A DNA stretch of 64,000 nucleotides, taken from assembly GCF_000422885.1 (NCBI RefSeq), contig NZ_AUGX01000016.1, positions 95,354 to 159,353 of the forward strand, read 5' to 3'. Positions 34,418 to 42,084 of the stretch are shown one piece after another. Position numbers and translations under genes: made by a program. A model generated the notes under the pieces. That model was not told the origin of the DNA and made no database searches. It saw only the letters and a program-made list of their open reading frames with translations. Within the stretch, counting starts at the first letter, position 1, and every line of letters begins with the position of its first letter. Origin of the DNA: Ottowia thiooxydans DSM 14619. Its GTDB lineage: Bacteria > Pseudomonadota > Gammaproteobacteria > Burkholderiales > Burkholderiaceae_C.

Positions 34418-34473
34418 GTGTTTTTCGTGAAGAATCCAGTATCCATGCGGGATGCAGAGCCTAGCGCGGATGA

Positions 34474-34744
34474 TGCTGCACCATGGGCATGGGCGTATAC
34501 CCCGATTGGTCGGGTTTGCCAGCCTCCTGATTGGTCTGGAGGTCTTTCTGTAGTCCCTTGGTCACATCAATGCTTGGGTTTGGAATAAAGCTTGCTGGGC
34601 GAACGTGTAAATGTCGCTGATGGGCTGGGTTGCAAGTGTTTGGTTCCATGCGGTGTGATTGAGCGCCTTATCCCCTAGGGGAGGGAGGAAGACTATCCTT
34701 GGATAGTGCTTGCAATTGCAAAAACGGGATCTGACGCCGTTTTT
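34474..34744 (-). repeat. mutS 5'-end repeat, copy 2
   Basis: Starts within mutS codons 1-29 (TGCTGCACCATGGGC, with a short internal duplication), includes the start region and ~165 bp upstream, and ends at GGATCTGACGCCG. It retains the motif GGTCTTTCTGTAGTCCCTTG. It is closer to the native copy than copies 3 and 4. It cannot encode a functional product. Confidence 0.85.
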
Positions 34745-34870
34745 CTTTCCTCTGTCAGGCGCTACTAGAACGTTTTGCTGTGGAAATTTGATAAAGATTT
34801 AAAAATCGTAGTCAGACAGCGATTGCGAGGAAAAATCCAAATTTGCCAAAATTTTAAATAAATGATTGAA

Positions 34871-34887
34871 TCGTAGTATGGCTACGA
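34871..34887. promoter_or_regulatory. Possible AbiEi operator over the start codon
   Basis: TCGTAG and CTACGA (34871-34876, 34882-34887) form an inverted repeat around TATGG, covering the abiEi ATG. A related ATCGTAGT occurs at about 34806-34813. AbiEi-type antitoxins autoregulate through inverted repeats near the promoter. The upstream bases 34745-34870 are AT-rich and would contain the promoter. Confidence 0.4.
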
Positions 34888-35615
34888 CTAGAAGAAGCAA
34901 GTTAAACGCGCTCTATACACGCCTGCCTCCGGGCGCTCCGATTACTTCGGAAGACTTGGCAGGTCTTGGCATCTCCGCCGACCTGGCGGTGCACTACGTG
35001 CGTGCTGGCTGGCTCACGCGCCTGATGCGCGGGGTGTTCTGTCGTCCCAACGACACCCTGGCCCTGCATCCGAGTCTGCTGGTGTTGCAGCGCCGCTTTG
35101 AGGGCCTGCACGTGGGAGGTAAGTCGGCGTTGGACTGGTATGGGGTGCGTCAGTATGTAGCGCAGCAACCAGTGCTGCAGCTTTACGGCTGGACGGCTGG
35201 ACATCTGCCGGAATGGTTTACAGAGCGATTTCCGGCCGAGTACCACCGAAAGCGGTTATTCAATGAGCAGCCGAGAGCGTTGTTGCATGTGGGACAGTTC
35301 GAGAAGCGCAGCGAGGCGCCACAGGTATCGGCGCCGGAGCGCGCGCTGCTGGAATTATTGAGCGAAGTGGGTGTACGTCAGCCGCTGCAGGAGGCCCGCG
35401 AGTTGGTGGAGAGCGCCTATAACCTGCGCGCCGACGTGCTGCGCGATCTGCTACAGCGCTGCACGAGTGTCAAGACTGTGCGCCTGTGCCTTCAACTGGG
35501 CCGCGAGGCTGCGTTGCCATGGGTGGACAAGCTCGACCCGGCCACGCTGCCGACGGGTAGCGGTCGGTCCTGGGTATCTCGATCGGCCGATGGTCTGCTG
35601 GTACTCAAGGCATGA
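34878..35615 (+). CDS. AbiEi-type antitoxin (type IV toxin-antitoxin)
   Basis: 245 residues from the ATG at 34878; a TTG at 34866 is in frame but unlikely. The N-terminal winged helix (LNALYTRLPPGAPITSEDLAGLGISADLAVHYVRAGWLTRLMRGVF) fits the AbiEi N-terminal domain. The rest has SALDWYGVRQYV and APERALLELLSEVG, which match the AbiEi C-terminal domain. It acts as repressor and antitoxin for the downstream nucleotidyltransferase, with a 4-bp overlap. It is carried between mutS repeats 2 and 3, as phage-defence cargo. Confidence 0.88.
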   Translation: MATTRRSKLNALYTRLPPGAPITSEDLAGLGISADLAVHYVRAGWLTRLMRGVFCRPNDTLALHPSLLVLQRRFEGLHVGGKSALDWYGVRQYVAQQPVLQLYGWTAGHLPEWFTERFPAEYHRKRLFNEQPRALLHVGQFEKRSEAPQVSAPERALLELLSEVGVRQPLQEARELVESAYNLRADVLRDLLQRCTSVKTVRLCLQLGREAALPWVDKLDPATLPTGSGRSWVSRSADGLLVLKA

Positions 35616-36562
35616 ACCAGACCTATCTCGATACCGCGCGACTACTGACCCAGGTTGCGCCGCTCGTGTTCGCTGACGACACCTTCGCATTGAAGGGGGG
35701 AACTGCGATCAACCTCTTCGTACGTGACATGCCACGCTTGTCGGTGGACCTCGATCTAGTCTTTCCGGATCACACGCTGCCGCGCGACGAAGCGCTCGCG
35801 CGCATCAATGAGGCCGTGCGGCAGGCAGCCGAGCGACTGAATAAGCGGGGCTTTCAGGCGCACGCGCCGGCAGCAGCAGCGGGTGAGACCAAGCTGCTGG
35901 TGCGTCGCGGTCCTGTTCAGGTCAAGATCGAAGTGAATTTTGTGATGCGAGGCACAGTGTTACCAGTGAGGCAGGCCACGCTTACGCCGACTGCGCGCGA
36001 TGTGCTGATGGCTGACCTGGAGATTCCAGTCGTCTCGATGGAGGACGTGTATGGCGGCAAGCTGGTCGCGGCGTTGGATCGGCAGCATCCGCGTGACCTA
36101 TTCGATGTGATGCAACTCTTCGCGCGCGATGGCATTACCCCCGGTATCCGGCGAGCCTTCGTGGTTTACTTGGCCAGTAGCAACCGGCCGGTGCATGAGG
36201 TGTTGTTTCCGCCATTGCGCGACATCCGGCACGATTTCGAGCACAACTTCCAGGGAATGACGGCAGAGCCGGTGCCGTTGGATGCATTGCTGGCAACCCG
36301 CGAGCGCTTGGTGCGTGAGATTCAGCAAGGGCTGGATGAGAAGGAGCGGAATTTCTTGCTGTCGCTCGTCTCAGGTATTCCTGAGTGTGCGCAGTTGAGC
36401 ATCCCGCATTTGGAGCACCTGCCAGGCGTGAGGTGGAAGGTCCAGAACTTGGCACAGTTGAAGAAGACCAATCCGAAGAAATTCGCCGAGCAGGCCGAAG
36501 TGCTTGCTACGCGGTTATTCGCTATCGCACCGAGCGAGGACGAACCACCGACGAAGGACTGA
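35612..36562 (+). CDS. AbiEii nucleotidyltransferase toxin
   Basis: 316 residues. FALKGGTAINLF is the GG-x-A nucleotidyltransferase motif, RLSVDLDLVFPDH gives the metal-binding acids, and MEDVYGGKLVAALDRQHPRDLFDV the C-terminal motif of the AbiEii/AbiGii family. Such toxins modify tRNA or other targets and block growth, which gives abortive infection. It is translated with the antitoxin via an ATGA overlap. The C-terminus (VRWKVQNLAQLKKTNPKKFAEQAEVL) is a helical extension. It is intact. Confidence 0.9.
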   Translation: MNQTYLDTARLLTQVAPLVFADDTFALKGGTAINLFVRDMPRLSVDLDLVFPDHTLPRDEALARINEAVRQAAERLNKRGFQAHAPAAAAGETKLLVRRGPVQVKIEVNFVMRGTVLPVRQATLTPTARDVLMADLEIPVVSMEDVYGGKLVAALDRQHPRDLFDVMQLFARDGITPGIRRAFVVYLASSNRPVHEVLFPPLRDIRHDFEHNFQGMTAEPVPLDALLATRERLVREIQQGLDEKERNFLLSLVSGIPECAQLSIPHLEHLPGVRWKVQNLAQLKKTNPKKFAEQAEVLATRLFAIAPSEDEPPTKD

Positions 36563-36564
36563 GT

Positions 36565-36696
36565 ATGAATGTCCTGTTTTTTCCGAAGGAGCGCACGAGC
36601 CTCCTTCGCCAATCGTATTGCCGATGGTTCACGCCTCCCAGTCAAACCGATATCGCGATCGTTGACCGGCTGATTGCTCTCAATGAGTCCGTGTGA
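36565..36696 (+). CDS. 43-residue truncated open frame at a repeat boundary
   Basis: Starts two bases after the AbiEii stop ([20 protein letters not shown]) and ends exactly where mutS repeat copy 3 begins, with its stop supplied by repeat sequence. It is probably the N-terminal remnant of a third gene of the AbiE block, cut by the repeat. No family recognised. Confidence 0.4.
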   Translation: MNVLFFPKERTSLLRQSYCRWFTPPSQTDIAIVDRLIALNESV

Positions 36697-37056
36697 TGTC
36701 CAGTAGCTCAGCCATCCGCTCGGTATTGGCAGAGAACATCTCATAAAAATCGCCCATGCGATAGAACAGCAGCGCGTCCGGATAGCCCGACTTTAGAGTC
36801 AGATATTGCTGCATCATGGGCGTATGCCTCGACAGGTCGGGTTCGCCTAACTCCTGATTGGTTTGGAGGCCTTTCAGTAGTCTTTTGGTCGTGGAATAGA
36901 GCTTGCTGGGTGAAAGTGTTATTTTTTCTGATGGACTGGGTGGCAGTGTTTGATCAAGTGCGGTGGGGTTGAACGTCTGATCTTGCGCAGGGGAGGGTGG
37001 AAGGGGATCCTTTGATAGTGTCTTGCAATTGCAAAAAATGAGATCTGATCCTGGTT
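36685..37056 (-). repeat. mutS 5'-end repeat, copy 3 (longest displaced copy)
   Basis: About 370 bp matching mutS codons 1-71 and the upstream DNA. The encoded peptide still reads [20 protein letters not shown] but lacks the rest of MutS. It ends at AGATCTGATCCTGG, a diverged form of the GGATCTGACCCC end. Its upstream half shares GTGCGGTGGGGTTGAACG with copy 4, unlike copies 1 and 2. It fills the gap before the GntR gene; 37057-37127 hold nothing recognisable. Confidence 0.88.
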
Positions 37057-37127
37057 AATCTGCGGCTGTGTTCGTCGTCGTCCTCATGGACCACTACTCG
37101 GGTGGCTTCTCCGCCTGAGGCTGATGA

Positions 37128-37874
37128 TTACGCGGACTTGCGGCCCTTCGAATTGCGCAGTCTCGTCGCGCCGCGGCTGACGCGCAACGCGGGATCCTGA
37201 TCGGTCTCCGTTTTCGCCAGGTGCTCTCGCAGCTTCTCTCCCTCGGTGAGGTTGTGCGCTTCGGCATGAGCGCCAGCCTCGTCGGAACGGCCCGCTAGGA
37301 TGGCCTCAACTAACGGACGGTGCTGCTCCAGGATGGCCTCCGGGCTTTCGACCAAAGCGTCGCTTGAACGAATGCACATTCGGATCTGGCGTTCGATAGT
37401 TTCGTACTGCAGCTTAAGCCTCGAATGGCCCGAAAGCTCGATCAACGCTTTGTGCAAGGCGAAGTCCGCTTCTGCGATTTCTTCCTTATCGCCTCGTGAA
37501 CATGCATCGCGAAGTGTGATCCACGCCGCACCAAGCGCCGAGCTCTTGTCGACGCTCAGCGTTTGCACGACCAGCTTGGCGGCTAGTCGCTCCAGTCCCG
37601 AGCGAAGCGTGTAGAGCTCCCAGACGTCAGCGGCACTCAGGGTGGCCACTGTCCAGCCCGTGTAGGGAATTAACGAAGTCAGGCCCTCTTTGGCGAGTTG
37701 GTGGAGAGCTGCCCGCGCGGAGGCGCGGGAAAGCTGCAGCTCAGCTGCAAGCTGGGCTTCGGTAATTCGGCTGCCTGGCGAGATGCGCCCACTGACAATC
37801 GCCTCGCGCAGTGCTTCTGCAGCCTGGATTTCGACCGGAACCTTGTTGATGGGATGGATGCCGATGACACTCAT
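37128..37874 (-). CDS. GntR/FadR-family transcriptional regulator
   Basis: 248 residues. The N-terminal winged helix (AEALREAIVSGRISPGSRIT, then LAAELQLSRASARAALHQLA) and the C-terminal FCD ligand domain (LYTLRSGLERLAAKLV, DFALHKALIELSG, HRPLVEAILAG) define the FadR subgroup. Histidines in the FCD part may bind metal and a carboxylate ligand. It is divergent from the catabolic cluster, and two similar palindromes lie between them, so it most likely represses the cluster until a pathway acid is present. The C-terminal tail is basic. Confidence 0.88.
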   Translation of the reverse strand: MSVIGIHPINKVPVEIQAAEALREAIVSGRISPGSRITEAQLAAELQLSRASARAALHQLAKEGLTSLIPYTGWTVATLSAADVWELYTLRSGLERLAAKLVVQTLSVDKSSALGAAWITLRDACSRGDKEEIAEADFALHKALIELSGHSRLKLQYETIERQIRMCIRSSDALVESPEAILEQHRPLVEAILAGRSDEAGAHAEAHNLTEGEKLREHLAKTETDQDPALRVSRGATRLRNSKGRKSA

Positions 37875-37903
37875 TGTGCGCCCTGATTTTGGTTTATAAG
37901 ATT

Positions 37904-38020
37904 ATTGTCGCCAATTGTGTGGATTATGGCTGACTCCAGATGCAGTCGAGCTACACATGCTAAATCACCAGAAAATTTCATCTCATGAGGGTAATTACCA
38001 AATACATCATGGTCGACAAT
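37904..38020. promoter_or_regulatory. Two candidate operators for the divergent GntR regulator
   Basis: ATTGTCGCCAAT (37904-37915) and ATGGTCGACAAT (38009-38020) are both near ATTGTCGACAAT, a palindrome like those bound by FCD-type GntR proteins. They lie between the regulator gene and the glycerate kinase gene, so one bound dimer pair could control both directions. Confidence 0.55.
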
Positions 38021-38037
38021 CACCAATAATGTGTCCC

Positions 38038-39429
38038 ATGACACTAATCAAGAACAGCGACAAACTTACCGCTTGTGGTGACGCCGCGCTGCGCGGTCTG
38101 GCCCTGGAAATTGCCGAGGAAAGCGTTGAGTTCGCCAACCCTGGCAACGCGGTTCGCCGGCAAGTGCGGCTGGAAGGGCGTCGACTTGTAGTGGGTGCCA
38201 CTAGCTTCGAGCTCGGGGTTGGGCGTGTCTTCGTGATTGGTGCAGGAAAGGCCACGTTTCCCATAGCGAAAGCGCTTGAGGAAGTGCTCGGTGAGTTCCT
38301 ATACCGGGGCCTGGTGGTCTGCAAGCACGGGCAGGAGGGCAGTCTCGAGCGCATTGAAATGCTGCAAGCCGCGCACCCGTTGCCCGACGCCAATTCGGTG
38401 GATGGCGCCCGCAAGACGGTGGAACTGCTGCGAGAAGTTCGCGCCGAAGACATGGTGATTGCCTGCTTCACCGGGGGCTCGTCGTCTCTCTTTGTTCTGC
38501 CAGCAGGCGACATAGGGCTGGACGATAAGGCGCGGGCGAGTGAGCTCCTGCTGACCTGCGGCGCAAACATCGTTGAGATCAATGACGTGAGGAAGCACTT
38601 GAGTATTGTCAAGGGCGGTCGTCTCGTTCGTAACCTACCGCGCGGAACGCGCTTGTTGAACCTAACCGTGTCAGACGTGATTGGAGATGCGCTCGACTAC
38701 ATCACGGATCCCTCGTACCCTGACGAGTCCACCTTCGCGAGTGCGGCTGCAGTGCTCTCCAAGTACGAACTCTGGGGCCGCATGCCGCACTCCGTCGTCG
38801 CGCACCTGCGCCGTGCCGCGCCGGAGCAGGAAACCGCCACCGCGCAGCAACTCGCACACCTCGAACGCACGGACGTGCTGTTGCTTAGCGCCGACGCTGC
38901 CTGTCGTGCCGCTGCCGACGCGGCGCGCGCCAGAGGCTTCACTCCCGTGCTGCTCTCAACGCTGTTCGAAGGCGACAGCGGCATGCTGGGCAAGAACTTC
39001 GTCGCCATCGCCAAGCAGATCATGCGCGACGGCCATCCAGTGATGCCGCCGTGCGCACTCATTGGTGGCGGGGAGACGACGGTGATCACCAACGGTGCGC
39101 GTGGACGCGGTGGTCCCAATCAGGAATTCGCAGTCGCAGCAGCACTTGACCTGCACGAGCACCCAGGCATCGTCGTGCTCGGCATCGACACTGACGGGAC
39201 AGACGGCCCCACTCCATACGCGGGCGGCCTTGCCGATGCCGAAACGCTGAATGTGGCTGCTGCCAGGGGCATCGATCTGCATGCGGCATTGCGTATGCAC
39301 GACGTTTCCACGGCGCTCCATGCTATCGACCACCACATAGTGACGGGAAACACCGGCACGAACGTCAACGACCTCAAGCTCGCGCTCATCGCCGCCCAGC
39401 CCACGGAATCCTCTCAATCTCGTTCCTGA
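38038..39429 (+). CDS. Glycerate 2-kinase (GckA/MOFRL family)
   Basis: 463 residues. Transfers phosphate from ATP to glycerate to give 2-phosphoglycerate; older annotations call it hydroxypyruvate reductase TtuD. RVFVIGAGKATFPIAKALEEV, CFTGGSSSLFVLPAG, INDVRKHLSIVKGGRL and LIGGGETTVI, plus the C-terminal MOFRL segment (GPNQEFAVAAALDL, GIDTDGTDGPT, GNTGTNVNDLKLALI), are diagnostic. Starts at 38038 or 38029 are both possible; the open frame to 37915 crosses the operator region. First gene of the catabolic cluster. Confidence 0.88.
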   Translation: MTLIKNSDKLTACGDAALRGLALEIAEESVEFANPGNAVRRQVRLEGRRLVVGATSFELGVGRVFVIGAGKATFPIAKALEEVLGEFLYRGLVVCKHGQEGSLERIEMLQAAHPLPDANSVDGARKTVELLREVRAEDMVIACFTGGSSSLFVLPAGDIGLDDKARASELLLTCGANIVEINDVRKHLSIVKGGRLVRNLPRGTRLLNLTVSDVIGDALDYITDPSYPDESTFASAAAVLSKYELWGRMPHSVVAHLRRAAPEQETATAQQLAHLERTDVLLLSADAACRAAADAARARGFTPVLLSTLFEGDSGMLGKNFVAIAKQIMRDGHPVMPPCALIGGGETTVITNGARGRGGPNQEFAVAAALDLHEHPGIVVLGIDTDGTDGPTPYAGGLADAETLNVAAARGIDLHAALRMHDVSTALHAIDHHIVTGNTGTNVNDLKLALIAAQPTESSQSRS

Positions 39430-39456
39430 GACCATCACCCTAAACCGGAGTTCACC

Positions 39457-40437
39457 ATGCCGAAACTCAATCTCATGCGTCTGATTACGGCCGTCGGCCT
39501 GGCAGGCGTTGTCAATTTCGCCCACGCCCAAGAGAAGCTGTCTGTTCGCCTGGACTTTTCCCCGTGGGGTATTCACGCCGCCATGCACCTCGCCAAGGAG
39601 AAGGGTTGGTTCAAGGAGGCTGGACTCGATGTGGACGTCCAGGACGGCCGAGGGTCGGGCAACACGCTCCAACTGGTCAATTCTGGTCAGGCTGACGTGG
39701 GGCAGATTCAGCTGGGTTTGCTGCCGCAGGCGCGTGCCAATGGTGCCACCGTGGTCGGCATCGCCGGCTTTGGTCGTCGCACCGACCTGGGCGTTCTGGT
39801 AGACCGTAACTCATCCATCAAGAAGGCAGCAGACTTTAACGGCAAGACGGTGGCCGTGTTCGCCGCGAGCCCTTGGGCGCCGCTGATTGATTACTGGTTG
39901 AAGCTGGGGGGTCTTGATCGACAGAAGGTTAACGTGATGTTCGTCGACCCGTCGGCACTCTGGGGTATCTATACCAACGGGCGTGCCGACGGCCTGATGT
40001 CCACGCAGCCTTCCGCCGTTCCTGTAGCGGAAGCGAACAGGCCCTCCCGCGCTGTGCTGGCCGAGGACGTCGGAATCGCATTTCCGGGCTACGGCCTCAT
40101 CGCCACCGAGAAGACAGTCCAGGCACGCAAGCAGGCGCTCAAGGCGTTGGTCGGCGTCCAGCGCAAGGCGTGGGATTACATCCGTGCAGGCAACCTCGAC
40201 GAAGCCACGGCAGCAATCATGAGGCAGCGTCCTGACGTCAAGCTCGATCGTACCGTCGTCCGCGAGCAGATCAAGCAGTCGATTGAGTTCTTCGACACCC
40301 CGGCGACCAAAGGAAAGCCTAACGGCTGGCAGGCCGAAGAGGACTGGAACAAGGCGCTCAAGGTGATGGAAGCCGCAGGCGCGATCAAGGCCGGCTGGAA
40401 GACTGCCGACTACTACACCAACGAATTCGTGCAGTGA
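39457..40437 (+). CDS. ABC transporter substrate-binding protein, NitT/TauT (SsuA/THI5-like) type
   Basis: 326 residues with a signal peptide ending near NFAHAQEK. VRLDFSPWGIHAAMHLAKEKGWFKEAGLDVDVQDGRGSGNT and QLVNSGQADVGQIQLGLLPQARANG match periplasmic receptors that carry thiamine precursors, sulfonates, pyrimidines or hydantoins. It precedes its ATPase (4-bp overlap) and permease genes. The hydantoinase genes downstream make a cyclic amide or urea compound a plausible ligand. Confidence 0.88.
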   Translation: MPKLNLMRLITAVGLAGVVNFAHAQEKLSVRLDFSPWGIHAAMHLAKEKGWFKEAGLDVDVQDGRGSGNTLQLVNSGQADVGQIQLGLLPQARANGATVVGIAGFGRRTDLGVLVDRNSSIKKAADFNGKTVAVFAASPWAPLIDYWLKLGGLDRQKVNVMFVDPSALWGIYTNGRADGLMSTQPSAVPVAEANRPSRAVLAEDVGIAFPGYGLIATEKTVQARKQALKALVGVQRKAWDYIRAGNLDEATAAIMRQRPDVKLDRTVVREQIKQSIEFFDTPATKGKPNGWQAEEDWNKALKVMEAAGAIKAGWKTADYYTNEFVQ

Positions 40438-41273
40438 GCGAGACCACGATGCTGACCAGGGTTGAACCACCAGTGCGAGTTGTCGAATCGTCTTCCGCGG
40501 CAGAAGCGCACATCCGCGTCGATCACGTCGACAAAATCTACAAGTCCGACCACGGCCCCGTGCATGCGTTGCAGGACATCTCGCTGGATATCAAGCGCGG
40601 CGAGTTCGTCTCAATCCTCGGGCCCAGCGGTTGCGGCAAGTCCACTTTGCTTAAGTGCATGACCGGGCTTGAGGGCATCAGCAGCGGAAACATGCGAATC
40701 GCCGGCAAGCGGCTCGATGGCCCGCCTCTGAATACCGGGATGGTCTTCCAGCGCGACGTACTGCTCGACTGGCGAAGCATCCTCGACAACGTCCTGATCA
40801 CCGCTGAATTCCAGGGGTGCAAGACTCCCGAAATGCGCGCCCGCGCCATGAAACTACTTGATCGCTTCGGCCTAGTCGGCTTTGAGGACCGGCATCCGTG
40901 GGAGCTTTCGGGCGGCATGCGCCAGCGTGCGTCGATCTGTCGCGCGCTGCTGACCGATCCCGAACTGTTGATGATGGACGAGCCGTTCGGTGCGCTCGAT
41001 GCTATGACGCGGGAGGATCTGAACTTGGAACTGGCACGCATTTGGCAGGAAACCCGCAAGACGGTTGTGTTCATCACACATAGCATTTCGGAGGCGATTT
41101 TCCTCTCGGATCGCGTCGTCATGATGGATCGCAACCCGGGTCGAATCGTGGAAATCATCGACATTGACCTACCGAGGCCGCGCCAGCTTTCAGTGCGCGA
41201 AACGGCAGACTTCGGGCGCTACAGCAGCCACATCCGCCAGATCTTCGCCAGCCTCGGCATCCTCAAGGAGTAA
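40434..41273 (+). CDS. ABC transporter ATPase, NitT/TauT type
   Basis: 279 residues from the GTG at 40434, with a 4-bp overlap; an ATG at 40449 is an alternative. Walker A is GPSGCGKSTLLKC, the Q-loop is MVFQRD, the signature is LSGGMRQRASICRAL, Walker B is LLMMDEPFGALDAMT, and the H-loop is VVFITHSI. SEAIFLSDRVVMMDRNPGRI follows, as is usual for nitrate/taurine-type importers. Confidence 0.92.
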   Translation: MSETTMLTRVEPPVRVVESSSAAEAHIRVDHVDKIYKSDHGPVHALQDISLDIKRGEFVSILGPSGCGKSTLLKCMTGLEGISSGNMRIAGKRLDGPPLNTGMVFQRDVLLDWRSILDNVLITAEFQGCKTPEMRARAMKLLDRFGLVGFEDRHPWELSGGMRQRASICRALLTDPELLMMDEPFGALDAMTREDLNLELARIWQETRKTVVFITHSISEAIFLSDRVVMMDRNPGRIVEIIDIDLPRPRQLSVRETADFGRYSSHIRQIFASLGILKE

Positions 41274-41277
41274 CGCT

Positions 41278-42066
41278 ATGTCACGCACCACTGCCCACCT
41301 CAAGGAGGCGGGAACTATCCTACTGGTGATCGCCGGCGCCATGCTGACTTGGGAGGTGCTCGTGCACGCATTCTCCCTCAAGCCGATCATTCTCCCCGCC
41401 CCGTCGCGAATCTGGACGGAGTTCCTGCAAACGCCCGCCTACTTCTTCAAGGAGTCGGCCCAGACTTTGGTGACCACCATGGCCGGGTTCGTCGCCGCCG
41501 TGGTCCTGGGGCTAGCGCTGGCCATCGGGATCGTCCACTCGAAGTTCCTCGAGCGTACCGTGTACACGCTGCTGGTCGCGCTGAATAGCGTACCGAAGGT
41601 AGCGCTTGCGCCCCTGTTCGTAATCTGGATGGGCACTGGTATCGAACCCAAGATCGCCATTGCAGTGCTGCTAGCTATTTTCTCGATCGTGATCGACGGG
41701 GTACTGGGCTTGCGATCGGTCGATCCGGACATGCTGCACTTGGCGCGAATCTCTAGGGCTTCCAAGCTCAGCGTGTTGCTGAAAATCCGGCTGCCCAACG
41801 CGCTACCCAGCATCTTTGCGGGCCTGAAGGTCGCCATCTCTTTCGCGCTCGTTGGCGCCATCGTTGGCGAATTCGTCGCCGGCTCAGGCGGTCTGGGCTT
41901 CGCGATCCTAATGGCCCAAGGGCAGTTTGACACGCTGCGGGTCTTCGTCTGCCTCATCCTGCTCGGATTGTTGGGCACGGGCCTTTTCTACGTCATCGAA
42001 GTGCTAGAGCGGCTCGCGCTGCCCTGGCACGTTTCCCAGCGCGGCCACGTCGGCGCAGGTCACTAA
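41278..42066 (+). CDS. ABC transporter permease, NitT/TauT type
   Basis: 262 residues with about six helices. The EAA loop is LLKIRLPNALPSIFAGLKVAISFALVGAIVGEF. LPAPSRIWTEFLQTPAYFFKESAQTLVTTMAGF is typical of SsuC/TauC-like permeases. The ATG at 41278 follows AAGGAG; the open frame further upstream overlaps the ATPase gene in another register. It completes the importer with the two preceding genes. Confidence 0.9.
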   Translation: MSRTTAHLKEAGTILLVIAGAMLTWEVLVHAFSLKPIILPAPSRIWTEFLQTPAYFFKESAQTLVTTMAGFVAAVVLGLALAIGIVHSKFLERTVYTLLVALNSVPKVALAPLFVIWMGTGIEPKIAIAVLLAIFSIVIDGVLGLRSVDPDMLHLARISRASKLSVLLKIRLPNALPSIFAGLKVAISFALVGAIVGEFVAGSGGLGFAILMAQGQFDTLRVFVCLILLGLLGTGLFYVIEVLERLALPWHVSQRGHVGAGH

Positions 42067-42084
42067 ATTCTTCGGAGCAACTCA

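Noticed and set aside
34226..34588. 120-codon frame between block A and repeat 2
   Set aside because: It spans two unrelated DNA segments including the mutS repeat and has no recognisable content.
28866..37056. Simple tandem duplication of mutS as the only explanation
   Set aside because: Copies are interrupted by unrelated gene blocks with sharp edges, and they contain only the 5' end of mutS, so a plain tandem duplication does not account for the pattern.
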